DNA of 17,447 bases from CAZWEZ01 sp964632795 (GTDB lineage Bacteria > Pseudomonadota > Alphaproteobacteria > Rhodospirillales > 2-02-FULL-58-16): contig CAZWEZ010000080.1 of the NCBI GenBank assembly GCA_964632795.1, forward strand, positions 1 to 17,447. Direction: 5' to 3'. The notes below the pieces were generated by a model. The model saw only the letters and a list, made by a program, of their open reading frames with translations. It was not told where the DNA came from and made no database searches. Position numbers and translations under genes: made by a program. Shown here one piece after another: positions 8,972-15,466 of this stretch; position 1 is the stretch's first letter; every line of letters starts with the position of its first letter.

Positions 8972-9050
8972 CATCTCTCCGTTGGCGGGAATGATGGCGC
9001 ATCCTGCCGCCGCAAGAGGAAAACGGGGTGGGGAAAGGTCGACGAACCGT

Positions 9051-9080
9051 AAAAAAAGGCCGGGGCCAAAAGGCCCCGGC
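9051..9080 (-). terminator. Strong intrinsic terminator, minus strand
   Basis: gccggggcc (9059-9067) and ggccccggc (9072-9080) form a perfect 9-bp GC stem with a 4-nt loop. On the minus strand it is followed by seven T (9057-9051). It faces away from the EF-G-like gene, which ends at 8971 on the plus strand, so it ends minus-strand transcription: the RNA candidate here, or marR read-through. Confidence 0.9.
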
Positions 9081-9226
9081 GAGTCTAACAGGGAGGCTTC
9101 ACGTCTGGGAGACGCAAGGACCCGAATACGCGTGGGCCCTTCTTCCGGGCATTGCGCCCGAAACTCGTGGCAATATTGCGATGCAACATCACGTGAATGA
9201 AATATATGACTCAGGAATGTGGGATT
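9051..9226 (-). ncRNA. ssrS: Structured RNA candidate with 6S RNA-like features
   Basis: Read on the minus strand, the region contains CCTGAG (9215-9210) then ATATTTCAT (9205-9197), and later GAAGCC (9100-9095). The same blocks occur in the same order in E. coli 6S RNA as I recall it. Between them the RNA can fold into one long interrupted hairpin: CACG/CGTG (9169-9166/9103-9100), TTT/AGA, GGG/CCC (9159-9157/9109-9107), CGC/GCG, and AAGGGCCC/GGGTCCTT (9141-9134/9123-9116) with a 10-nt loop. GAGTC/GACTC (9212-9208/9085-9081) could close a central bubble. A -10-like TAATAT lies at 9238-9233 and a strong intrinsic terminator ends the unit, giving about 176 nt, a normal 6S size. 6S RNA binds the sigma-70 RNA polymerase and imitates an open promoter. 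The closing stem is weak and no database search was possible; another small RNA is the main alternative. Confidence 0.5.
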
Positions 9227-9247
9227 CCAGTGATATTAACGCATTTC

Positions 9248-9270
9248 AGCCATGCAAAAAACGCATGGCT
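9248..9270. other. 8-bp hairpin between marR and the RNA candidate
   Basis: agccatgc (9248-9255) pairs perfectly with gcatggct (9263-9270) over a 7-nt A-rich loop. It lies about 95 bp after the marR stop and just upstream of the presumed promoter of the RNA candidate. With no T-run after the stem on either strand, its role is unclear; it may help end marR transcription. Confidence 0.4.
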
Positions 9271-9363
9271 TAGCCGCCGGCCATCGACCTCGTGGCGTCG
9301 CCGGCCGTTCCGGCGCCGAGGACGGCCACCTGGGGGTTGCGCTCTCCCCACATTGGCACAGCC

Positions 9364-9843
9364 TCAGCTTTCATCGGGCACCCGGCGGCGGTCTTCCTGG
9401 TTGATGATGCCCCTCAGCACGTTGCGGAATCCGGCCACCGCCTCGGCCCCCGCTCCCCGGTAGGCGCGGGCGATGCGCCGGCCCTGGAGTTCGGTCAGCT
9501 TGCGTTCCAGCTCGCTCCCCTTGTCGGTCAGGAACAGGCGCCGCCGCCGGCGGTCGGCGTCGTCGGCGCGCTGGACCACGAAGCCCTCGCGGATCAACTG
9601 GCCGAGCACCCGCGACAGGCTTTGCTTGGTGATCTTGAGGATGGCGAGAAGCTGGCTGATGGTGATCCCTGGGTGGCGGCCGACGAAGTAGACCACCCGG
9701 TGGTGGGCGCGGCCGAAGCCGTAGGCCGCCAGCAGGGCGTCGGGCTCGGCGGTGAAGTCCCGGTAGGCGTAGAACAGCAGCTCCATCGCCTGGCGCAGTT
9801 CCTCCTCGCGCAGGAACAGGGGATTGGCTTTGGGTGCGGTCAT
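9364..9843 (-). CDS. MarR-family transcriptional regulator
   Basis: The 159-residue protein has a MarR winged helix. The helix-turn-helix spans about 60-86 (ITISQLLAILKITKQSLSRV as the core), and the wing is the charged RADDADRRRRRLFLT (92-106). Long helices at both ends would make the dimer interface. MarR proteins bind palindromes as dimers and often repress themselves and a divergent neighbour. Here ilvE is divergent, and a near-perfect palindrome lies between the genes. Regulation of branched-chain amino acid metabolism is therefore a reasonable inference, but the ligand is unknown. The start at ATG 9843 gives a normal length; its ribosome site is weak. Confidence 0.9.
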   Translation of the reverse strand: MTAPKANPLFLREEELRQAMELLFYAYRDFTAEPDALLAAYGFGRAHHRVVYFVGRHPGITISQLLAILKITKQSLSRVLGQLIREGFVVQRADDADRRRRRLFLTDKGSELERKLTELQGRRIARAYRGAGAEAVAGFRNVLRGIINQEDRRRVPDES

Positions 9844-9870
9844 GGCGGAAGGCGGCGTGGGCCCGGTCCA

Positions 9871-9900
9871 TTAATACCAAGGTGCACTGATATAAGTCAG
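9871..9900 (-). promoter_or_regulatory. Probable marR promoter (extended -10)
   Basis: On the minus strand CTGACT (9900-9895) and TATTAA (9876-9871) are 18 bp apart, with TGG directly before TATTAA giving an extended -10. The -35 hexamer falls inside the left arm of the palindrome at 9890-9916, which would allow autorepression. Confidence 0.5.
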
Positions 9901-9916
9901 CATTATTGACATATAT
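9890..9916. promoter_or_regulatory. Palindromic operator candidate between marR and ilvE
   Basis: atataagtca (9890-9899) and tgacatatat (9907-9916) are inverted copies with one mismatch and a 7-bp spacer. A consensus TTGACA (9906-9911) in the plus direction overlaps the right arm; the hexamer 17 bp further on (taggaa) is only a weak -10 for ilvE. The size and symmetry suit a MarR dimer, and binding here would control both genes. Confidence 0.6.
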
Positions 9917-9980
9917 GGTGGAGGCTGATAGGAAAAGCAAGATTATTTCCATACTGACTGACTTTCGGGAACAAAGTTTC

Positions 9981-10883
9981 ATGGCCAGCACCCCCTTCGA
10001 CGACCGCGACGGTGTCATCTGGTACGACGGCGAGTTGGTCCCCTGGCGCCAGGCCAACTTGCACGTCCTCAGCCATGCCCTGCATTACGCCTCCAGCATC
10101 TTCGAGGGCGAACGGGTCTACGGCGGCGAGATCTTCCGCCTCGCCGAGCACAGCCAACGGCTGGTCGACTCGGCCGCCTACATGGGTTTCGAGCTGCCCA
10201 ACGGGGTAGCCGAGATCGACGCCGCCTGCATCCAGGTGTGCGAGGCCAACGGCATCGTCGACGGCTACGTGCGCCCGGTGGCCTGGCGGGGCAGCGAGAT
10301 GATGGGGGTGTCGGCCCAGCAGACCCGCATCCACCTGGCCGTCGCCGCCTGGCCGTGGCCGTCCTATTTCTCGCCCGAGGCGCGGATGAAGGGGATCGGG
10401 CTCAAGACCTCGCCATGGCGCCGCCCGTCGCCCCAGTCGGCGCCGGTGTTCGCCAAGGCGGCGGGGCTGTACATGATCTGCACCCTGTCCAAGCACGCCG
10501 CCGAGGACGAAGGCTACGACGACGCCCTGATGCTGGACTGGCGGGGCCATGTCGCCGAGGCGACGGGGGCCAACATCTTCCTGGTCTTCGGCGACGCCAA
10601 GCTGCACACCCCGACGCCGGACTGCTTCCTCGACGGCATCACCCGGCAGACCGTGATCGGGCTGGCCGAGGCCCGCGGCATCGAGGTGGTGACGCGCACC
10701 ATCATGCCCGACGAACTGGCCCGGGCGAGCGAGGTATTCCTCACCGGCACGGCGGCCGAGGTGACCCCGGTGGGGCGCATCGACGACCTGACCTTCAGCC
10801 CCGGCGAGATCACCCGGACCCTGATGGAAGACTACGAGAAGACGGTCGGCAAGACCCCGGCGGACTCCGTCTCGGCGGCCTGA
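9981..10883 (+). CDS. ilvE: Branched-chain amino acid aminotransferase
   Basis: This 300-residue class IV PLP enzyme catalyses the last step of leucine, isoleucine and valine synthesis and the first of their breakdown. Visible features are HALHYASSIFEGERVY (32-47), the Schiff-base lysine K159 in VFAKAAGLY, EGYDDALMLD (177-186), EATGANIF (193-200, E193 near the cofactor), LDGITRQTVI (218-227) and the cofactor-phosphate loop TGTAAEVTPVG (255-265). I chose ATG 9981 because it gives the normal family N terminus; the open frame extends to 9906 but that part overlaps the palindromic operator and has unrelated composition. The stop at 10883 lies 4 bp from a second, inverted copy of the log gene end, discussed separately. 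Confidence 0.95.
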   Translation: MASTPFDDRDGVIWYDGELVPWRQANLHVLSHALHYASSIFEGERVYGGEIFRLAEHSQRLVDSAAYMGFELPNGVAEIDAACIQVCEANGIVDGYVRPVAWRGSEMMGVSAQQTRIHLAVAAWPWPSYFSPEARMKGIGLKTSPWRRPSPQSAPVFAKAAGLYMICTLSKHAAEDEGYDDALMLDWRGHVAEATGANIFLVFGDAKLHTPTPDCFLDGITRQTVIGLAEARGIEVVTRTIMPDELARASEVFLTGTAAEVTPVGRIDDLTFSPGEITRTLMEDYEKTVGKTPADSVSAA

Positions 10884-10884
10884 G

Positions 10885-10909
10885 CCCCTACAGCCTGCCG
10901 CCGGGGTCC
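10885..10909 (-). repeat. Left copy of the log-end repeat (attL-like)
   Basis: It is identical to 12657-12681. Extended to 10920 it differs at 10910, 10911 and 10918. Read on the minus strand it still encodes RALKDPGGRL and a stop, against RALGDPGGRL in the intact log gene: one synonymous change and one substituted residue. Homology to log ends beyond 10920. Confidence 0.85.
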
Positions 10910-10986
10910 TTGAGGGCTCGCCTTCTGACTGCGGTGTTCAAAGTTACATGCGGCCTTTGAAATAGCCGTTATTGAAACTCTGGGAA

Positions 10987-11259
10987 ATGACCCGTCCGAA
11001 AATCAACCCCTTCGACTGGATCACGGTTGGTCGATCCCCAGGTGTCGCGGCCGTCGTTTCCAAAGTCTACGGCGCTGGCCAGGATGCAGATGTTGAGGTG
11101 GTCTACTTGCAGGGCGACAAGGAAATCTACGAGGATATCAAGTTTACGGGTAACGGGTGGGAGTTCCCACATCAGGGACCCTCGGGCGGCTACGCCAGAG
11201 GCAAGGACCGCCTGGCACCCTTCGTTGCCCAACTACGCGGCGGGCGTGGCCGAGGGTAA
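10987..11259 (+). CDS. Small hypothetical protein
   Basis: The 90-residue protein is not assigned to a family with confidence. It shows a compact mix of beta-type segments (DVEVVYLQGDKEIYEDIKF), aromatic residues in GWEF, and a GPSGGYA turn near residue 70, followed by a basic RLAPFVAQLRGGRGRG end. There is no signal peptide or membrane segment. Codon use is close to the chromosomal genes, with moderate GC at third positions, which supports real coding. I prefer ATG 10987 to the TTG at 10972. It is the only plus-strand gene in the insert, placed next to its left end. A role cannot be proposed. Confidence 0.6.
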   Translation: MTRPKINPFDWITVGRSPGVAAVVSKVYGAGQDADVEVVYLQGDKEIYEDIKFTGNGWEFPHQGPSGGYARGKDRLAPFVAQLRGGRGRG

Positions 11260-11347
11260 GTCGCCATGAAACGAGATTTGGGAATATGTTGCTGGATTTG
11301 AATGAGTCTGGACCCTAGAGTGGAAAACGAATGGGGTTTCCATTATT

Positions 11348-11800
11348 CTAATCTTGGCGCTGAAAATTCTCTTGGCGGGTGAAGTTGCCTAAACCGTATG
11401 TGATCACAACATTGGAAATGGCGGCAGCCCTTTCAATGGCATCAATAGCAGCCTCGATATAGCGGGCTTCATCTGGTGTTTTCTTCTCACTAATTTTTGA
11501 GCTATACTTATCTCGAATGAGATTCATAATAGCCGTGAAACGGGCAGTTGATGCTTCAAGATTCAAATGCACCTGTCTCAGTTCTGTGCAGTCACGTTTT
11601 TGCATGCTATGATATTTTTTTATTTCATCGATACATAGTAGCGCAATACGCATGACGGTTTCAGAATGAAAAACCACTTCCTCGGACCATTTTATTAACT
11701 CCGATTTTTCCTCTGGGGTAAGGGGGCTAGTTACTTCTTGAGCCAGTGTCGATGCTGATATTGCAAGGGCAAGGGAAAGCGATGTCAATATGATTTTCAT
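11348..11800 (-). CDS. Small secreted hypothetical protein
   Basis: The 150-residue product has a clear Sec signal peptide: MKI, a hydrophobic stretch ILTSLSLALAISAS, and a probable cut after TLA before QEV (about residue 20). No lipobox cysteine is present. The mature part is largely helical, with two cysteines (in ALLCIDEIKKY and KRDCTELR) that could form a disulfide. I chose ATG 11800 because GGGGAGA lies 5 nt upstream; a longer frame to 11848 lacks this and would bury the signal. The gene is clearly more AT-rich than its surroundings, suggesting transfer. It follows the HEPN-like gene by 72 bp on the same strand, so the two may be co-transcribed. I do not recognise the family. Confidence 0.7.
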   Translation of the reverse strand: MKIILTSLSLALAISASTLAQEVTSPLTPEEKSELIKWSEEVVFHSETVMRIALLCIDEIKKYHSMQKRDCTELRQVHLNLEASTARFTAIMNLIRDKYSSKISEKKTPDEARYIEAAIDAIERAAAISNVVITYGLGNFTRQENFQRQD

Positions 11801-11872
11801 GAATGTCTCCCCATGATTTTCATATGCACTTGGTATTTTCCCAAACAATACATGAGAAACAAGGATTTATCC

Positions 11873-12385
11873 TCAGCGGGTATGTGGCAGGCTATGGACG
11901 CTGAGGAATTGGATAAGTGCCTTTGTGACCCGCAGTATGCCGTTATCAAGATGATCGAGGTCCTTCGCCGTAACTAACTCATCACGAATCATCTCCCTGC
12001 GTTCCAGCCGAGTAGTTTGAACCATGACCGTCCCAGGAAGCGATTTGTCAGTCCCCCACAAGCCGTGGACAAGCGCATTTCTCTCGGCGCGGAGTTCATC
12101 TACCTCGTTCAACATTTCGCGTATTTCTAACGCTGTCTCATCAGGGGTTTGACGAACTTCGATCATCGTTCGAATCCAAGCCGTGAGCGTGGCTAGCGAG
12201 ACATTTTGGGTAACGATAATAAGCGATCCAGGGTCTACTGGCTGACCTGCGTCGGATTTAATCAGGGTGGCGGAGAAAAGATCGGCCACAAGTCTTTCGA
12301 CGCGAGCCCACCCGATGACTACACGGCCTAGGCGTTCCAGTAACTCAGCCTCGATCTGGCGTGTTTCCTGATCATCTGATGGCAT
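11873..12385 (-). CDS. Hypothetical protein with a HEPN-like Rx4H motif
   Basis: The 170-residue protein is predicted mostly helical, has no signal or membrane segment, and carries ERNALVHGLWG (101-111). In it R102 and H107 form the Rx4H pattern with N103 next to the arginine, as in HEPN ribonucleases. The preceding helix (EIREMLNEVDELRAE) fits the usual position of the motif at the start of a late helix. HEPN proteins serve in toxin-antitoxin, abortive infection and restriction systems, but the motif is short and no partner nucleotidyltransferase lies beside it. The next gene on the strand encodes a secreted protein. The assignment to HEPN is an inference; the reading frame itself is well supported by length and start at ATG 12385. 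Confidence 0.65.
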   Translation of the reverse strand: MPSDDQETRQIEAELLERLGRVVIGWARVERLVADLFSATLIKSDAGQPVDPGSLIIVTQNVSLATLTAWIRTMIEVRQTPDETALEIREMLNEVDELRAERNALVHGLWGTDKSLPGTVMVQTTRLERREMIRDELVTAKDLDHLDNGILRVTKALIQFLSVHSLPHTR

Positions 12386-12488
12386 GGTGAACCGGCGATC
12401 TTCGACCCAGATAGTTTTCTGATTATATTATACAACCATCCAGCTTCAGATTACAGGCTTCACCGATCCTGGCGGTGGTCGTGGTCAC

Positions 12489-12606
12489 GCGTGGGGTCAC
12501 ATGCGTGGGGTCAGGTCTTGAAATGTGAATTTCGTACGATCTTAAGCGTTGCGGTGCCAAGAAAAGTCACAATTCAAGACCTGGCCCCACATATGACCCC
12601 ACGTGC
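12489..12606. repeat. REP/MITE-like imperfect inverted repeat
   Basis: The left arm (about 12490-12528) carries gcgtggggtca twice and then caggtcttgaaatgtga. The right arm (about 12566-12604) carries its inverse, tcacaattcaagacctgg then ccccacatatgacccca. The arms are about 38 bp with few mismatches and a loop of about 37 bp. Elements with tggggtcaggtcttgaa-type ends are common near REP-associated tyrosine (Y1) transposase genes, recalled from general knowledge. No transposase is in the window, so this would be a non-autonomous copy. It lies just inside the right end of the accessory insert. Confidence 0.75.
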
Positions 12607-12656
12607 AACCGCAGCGACATCGCCGAGGCCGTCGTCCGGGGCTAATGCCGACCCCC

Positions 12657-12681
12657 CCCCTACAGCCTGCCGCCGGGGTCC
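12657..12681 (-). repeat. Right copy of the log-end repeat (attR-like)
   Basis: It is identical to 10885-10909 and includes the log stop codon (complement of 12660-12662), the last six sense codons and part of the seventh. A run of nine C (12652-12660) leads into it; the left copy has only four. Confidence 0.85.
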
Positions 12682-13475
12682 CCGAGGGCCCGTTTGGCCA
12701 GGTCCTCGGTGATGAAGTCGAAGGCCTGGTCCACCGAATCGGTGCGCAGGAACAGCTTCAGGTCGCTAGCCCCGATGGTGCCGTGGCGGACCATGGCGGA
12801 GAAGTCGATCACCTCGTCCCAGTAGCCGGACCCGAACAGCACGATGGGGATCCTCTTGCCCAGCTTGGAGGTCTGGACCAGGGTCATGATCTCGAAGAAC
12901 TCGTCGAGCGTCCCGAAGCCGCCGGGGAACACCACCATCGCCTTGGCCAGGTAGGTGAACCAGAACTTGCGCATGAAGAAGTAGTTGAACTCGAAGGCCA
13001 GCTCGCGGGTGATGTAGGGGTTGTTGCTCGGTTCGCCGGCGAGCGCGATATTGAGGCCGATGTTGAGCCCCCGGGCCTCCGAGGCGCCCCGGTTGGCGGC
13101 CTCCATGACCCCCGGGCCGCCCCCGGTGCAGACCACGAAGCGGCGGCGGCTTCCCTCCAGGTGCTTGGACCATTCGGTCAGCCGGCCGGCGAGTTCGCGG
13201 GACTCCTCGTAGTAGCGCGACATGGCCAGCTTGCGTTCGGCCTCGGCCACTCCCCGGCCCTTCTTCCTGGCCGCCGCCAGGGCCGTCTCGGCCTCCTTGC
13301 GCGAAACCACGCGGGCCGAACCGAAGAAGACGATGGTGTCGGAGACGTCGAGGTCCTCGAACCGGTTCTCCGGCTCCAGGTACTCCGAAAGGATGCGCAG
13401 CGGCCGCGCCTCGCGGCTGTCGAGGAAGGCTTCGTTGCTGTAGGCCTTGACCGGCCAGAGGTGTTTCTCGGTCAT
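12660..13475 (-). CDS. LOG-family protein (Rossmann fold, TIGR00730 type)
   Basis: This 271-residue protein belongs to the LOG / 'lysine decarboxylase-like' family, whose characterised members cleave nucleoside 5'-monophosphates and release cytokinin-type bases or ribose 5-phosphate. Signatures are FFGSAR (50-55), TGGGPGVMEAANRGA (117-131) and PGGFGTLDEFFE (184-195), the last carrying the catalytic glutamate pattern PGGxGTxxE. It is longer than the roughly 190-residue classic LOG enzymes, so it belongs to the longer branch. The start at ATG 13475 removes an arginine-rich lead-in and fits the family. It lies 13 bp after moaE and closes the minus-strand cluster. Its last codons are duplicated at 10885-10920. 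Substrate unknown. Confidence 0.88.
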   Translation of the reverse strand: MTEKHLWPVKAYSNEAFLDSREARPLRILSEYLEPENRFEDLDVSDTIVFFGSARVVSRKEAETALAAARKKGRGVAEAERKLAMSRYYEESRELAGRLTEWSKHLEGSRRRFVVCTGGGPGVMEAANRGASEARGLNIGLNIALAGEPSNNPYITRELAFEFNYFFMRKFWFTYLAKAMVVFPGGFGTLDEFFEIMTLVQTSKLGKRIPIVLFGSGYWDEVIDFSAMVRHGTIGASDLKLFLRTDSVDQAFDFITEDLAKRALGDPGGRL

Positions 13476-13488
13476 GATATTCGAACTT

Positions 13489-13956
13489 TCACTTCGCCGG
13501 CGGGTCGTCGCGCTCCCATCCGGCGGCCGCGGCATCGTCGTCCTGGTGAGGCTCGACCCACCGGCCGCCGTCGCCGGTGTCCTCGAGCTTCCAGAACGGG
13601 GCCTTGGTCTTGAGCCAGTCGATGAGGAAGCGGCTGGCCTCGAAGGCCGCCTGGCGGTGGCCCGAGGCGGTGGCCACCAGGACGATGCGGTCCCCCGGCA
13701 GCAGCTTGCCGTAGCGGTGGACGATCAGAATCTCCTCCAGCGGCCACCGGCGCCGCGCCTCGGCCTCGATGTCGGCCAGCTGCTTCTCGGTCATCCCCGG
13801 GTAGTGCTCGAGGGTCATCGATCGGATCGCGCGCTCCCCGGCGACGTCGCGGACCAGGCCGACGAAGGCGCAGATGCCGCCGACCGCCCGGTTGCCCTCG
13901 CCGAGCGCCGCCAGTTCGGCGCCGACGTCGAAATCCTCGCGCTGGATCCGGATCAC
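13489..13956 (-). CDS. moaE: Molybdopterin synthase catalytic subunit
   Basis: MoaE (155 residues) pairs with MoaD to insert two sulfurs into precursor Z, forming molybdopterin. Visible are FVGLVRD (31-37), LEHYPGMTE (49-57), the VHRYGKLLPGD block (79-89), SGHRQAAFEA (98-107) and KTKAPFWK (116-123), whose two lysines K116 and K123 correspond to the active-site lysines of E. coli MoaE. An acidic tail follows (about 134-155). The start is GTG at 13956, 4 bp after the moaD stop, with GGAGG in the last moaD codons serving as ribosome site. This arrangement implies tight co-translation of the two subunits. Confidence 0.95.
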   Translation of the reverse strand: MIRIQREDFDVGAELAALGEGNRAVGGICAFVGLVRDVAGERAIRSMTLEHYPGMTEKQLADIEAEARRRWPLEEILIVHRYGKLLPGDRIVLVATASGHRQAAFEASRFLIDWLKTKAPFWKLEDTGDGGRWVEPHQDDDAAAAGWERDDPPAK

Positions 13957-13960
13957 GCCG

Positions 13961-14212
13961 TCATCCTCCGGTCACCGGGGGGAAGAACGCCACCTCGTCG
14001 TCGGCCCCCAGGCGGTGATCGAGGCCGACGTGCACCTGGTTGACCGCGACCCGGACCAGCGACAGGTCCGACAGCGCCTCGGCGAAGCCTCCGCCGCGTC
14101 CGGCGAGCCACGCCACCAGCCCCCGGACGTCCTCGACATGGTCCGGCGGCGCGACCTCCTCCTCGGAGAGACCGGCCTTCTCGCGCAGCCATGCGAAATA
14201 CAGGATTTTCAT
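13961..14212 (-). CDS. moaD: Molybdopterin synthase sulfur-carrier subunit
   Basis: The 83-residue ubiquitin-like protein begins MKILYFAWLREKAG and ends in PPVTGG. The terminal Gly-Gly is the site that MoeB-type enzymes adenylate and that then carries the thiocarboxylate passed to MoaE-bound substrate. Length and ends are standard. The ATG abuts the moeA stop (TGAATG), and moaE begins 4 bp after its own stop. Confidence 0.95.
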   Translation of the reverse strand: MKILYFAWLREKAGLSEEEVAPPDHVEDVRGLVAWLAGRGGGFAEALSDLSLVRVAVNQVHVGLDHRLGADDEVAFFPPVTGG

Positions 14213-15466
14213 TCAGCTCACCTCGCTGAACGGCAGGAAGTCCACCGTCTCGCCCTCGGCCACCGGCCCCCGGTCCTCGGACAGTTCGACCAGGCCGTCC
14301 GCTTCGACCATCGAGGTCAGGATGCCCGAACCCCCGGCGGGATACTTGACGGCGACCATCTCGCCCGCGCCGTCCCTCTCCAGGCGGACCCGCAGCCACT
14401 CGCGGCGGCCCTTTTTCTTGGCGTAGTCGAAGCCGGCCCGGACCTTGAACAGGGACGGCGTCACCGAGGTCCGGCCGGACAGCCGCAGAACCACCGGGCG
14501 GGCGATGCGCATGAAGGTGACGATGGCCGCCACCGGGTTGCCGGGAAGGCCGATGAACGCCGTACCGGCGACCTGGCCCAGCGCGATGGGTCGGCCGGGC
14601 TTGATCGCCAGCCGCCAGAAATGGAGGCTGCCCCGGGCCTCGACGGCGGCCTTGACGTGGTCCTCGTCGCCCAGCGACACCCCGCCCGAGGTGATCAGCA
14701 GGTCGTGGCCGTCGGCCGCCCCGCCCAGCGCCCGGCCGATGGCGTCGAGTTCGTCGGGCAGGATGCCGAGGTCGGTGACCTCGCAGCCCAGGCCCTCCAG
14801 CAGGCCCATGATGGCGTAGCGGTTGGCGTCGAAGATGCAGCCCGCCGGCGCCTCTCCGGAGGGGTCGCGGACCTCGTCGCCGGTCGAGAACACGGCGGCC
14901 CGCAGACGGCGGAAGACCTCCAGTTCGGAACACCCGACCGACGCCGCGAGGCCGATCTCCTGGGCCCGCAACGGCGCTCCGGCGGCGATCACGAGCGAGC
15001 CCGAACGCACGTCCTCGGCCCGCCGGCGCCGGTTGGCGCCGCGCTTGATGCCGGGCGCCAACACGGCGTCGCCGCCGTCCAGTCCGACGTCCTCCTGCAT
15101 GAACACGGTGTCGGGCCCCTCGGGCATCGGCGCCCCGGTGAAGATGCGCAACGCCTCGCCGCGCCGCGCCGGCCTGTCCAGGGGATGGCCGGCGGCGATC
15201 TGTCCGCTCACCGGCAGCCGGGTCTCGCCGTCGTGTGCCAGGTCGTCGAAGAACACCGCGTAGCCGTCGACCGCCGAGTTGTCGTGGGGCGGCACGTCGC
15301 GCGGCGCCGTCACCTCGGCGGCCAACACCCGGCCCAGGGCGCCGCGCAGGGGGACGGTCTCGGTGTCGGTCACCGCGACCACCCGCTCGGCCAGCAGCCC
15401 CAGCGCCTCTTCCAGCCCCATCAGCCGGTCGGCGGCGTCGAAACAGTCGTCCCTAAGCGGCGTCAT
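14213..15466 (-). CDS. moeA: Molybdopterin molybdenumtransferase
   Basis: MoeA (417 residues) inserts molybdate into adenylated molybdopterin, the last common step of Mo-cofactor synthesis. Motifs in order are PHDNSAVDGYA (60-70), FTGAPMPEGPDT (109-120), FSTGDEV (193-199), the MPT-binding ITSGGVSLGDEDH (258-270), IKPGRPIALG (288-297) and GLPGNPVAA (306-314). The C-terminal domain IV is present. ATG 15466 overlaps the mobB stop (ATGA), with GGAG 6 nt upstream. The same frame runs open to 15991 across mobB in another phase, but that part is not coding. All key motifs are intact. Confidence 0.95.
   Translation of the reverse strand: MTPLRDDCFDAADRLMGLEEALGLLAERVVAVTDTETVPLRGALGRVLAAEVTAPRDVPPHDNSAVDGYAVFFDDLAHDGETRLPVSGQIAAGHPLDRPARRGEALRIFTGAPMPEGPDTVFMQEDVGLDGGDAVLAPGIKRGANRRRRAEDVRSGSLVIAAGAPLRAQEIGLAASVGCSELEVFRRLRAAVFSTGDEVRDPSGEAPAGCIFDANRYAIMGLLEGLGCEVTDLGILPDELDAIGRALGGAADGHDLLITSGGVSLGDEDHVKAAVEARGSLHFWRLAIKPGRPIALGQVAGTAFIGLPGNPVAAIVTFMRIARPVVLRLSGRTSVTPSLFKVRAGFDYAKKKGRREWLRVRLERDGAGEMVAVKYPAGGSGILTSMVEADGLVELSEDRGPVAEGETVDFLPFSEVS

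Larger units (their letters stand above)
10885..12681. mobile_element. Small accessory insert bounded by a duplicated log 3' end
   Basis: A 25-bp exact direct repeat (33 of 36 bp overall) occurs at 10885-10920 and 12657-12692. The right copy is the true 3' end of log plus 3 bp; the left copy abuts ilvE. Between them lies about 1.75 kb with lower GC by eye, three uncharacterised genes and a hairpin element. The structure fits integration at a gene end with restoration of that end. No integrase or transposase is present, so the mechanism and the mobility are inferred. Confidence 0.5.

Noticed and set aside
9051..9080. Terminator for the plus-strand EF-G-like gene
   Set aside because: The T-run is on the minus strand only; on the plus strand the stem is preceded by A residues and followed by mixed sequence.
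9181..9273. Small 30-residue plus-strand frame starting MQHHVNEIYDS
   Set aside because: No ribosome site or family resemblance, and the same bases are better explained by the minus-strand RNA candidate.
9906..9980. Longer N terminus of IlvE from 9906
   Set aside because: The extension overlaps the palindromic operator, is AT-rich and is absent from the family; ATG 9981 gives the normal length.
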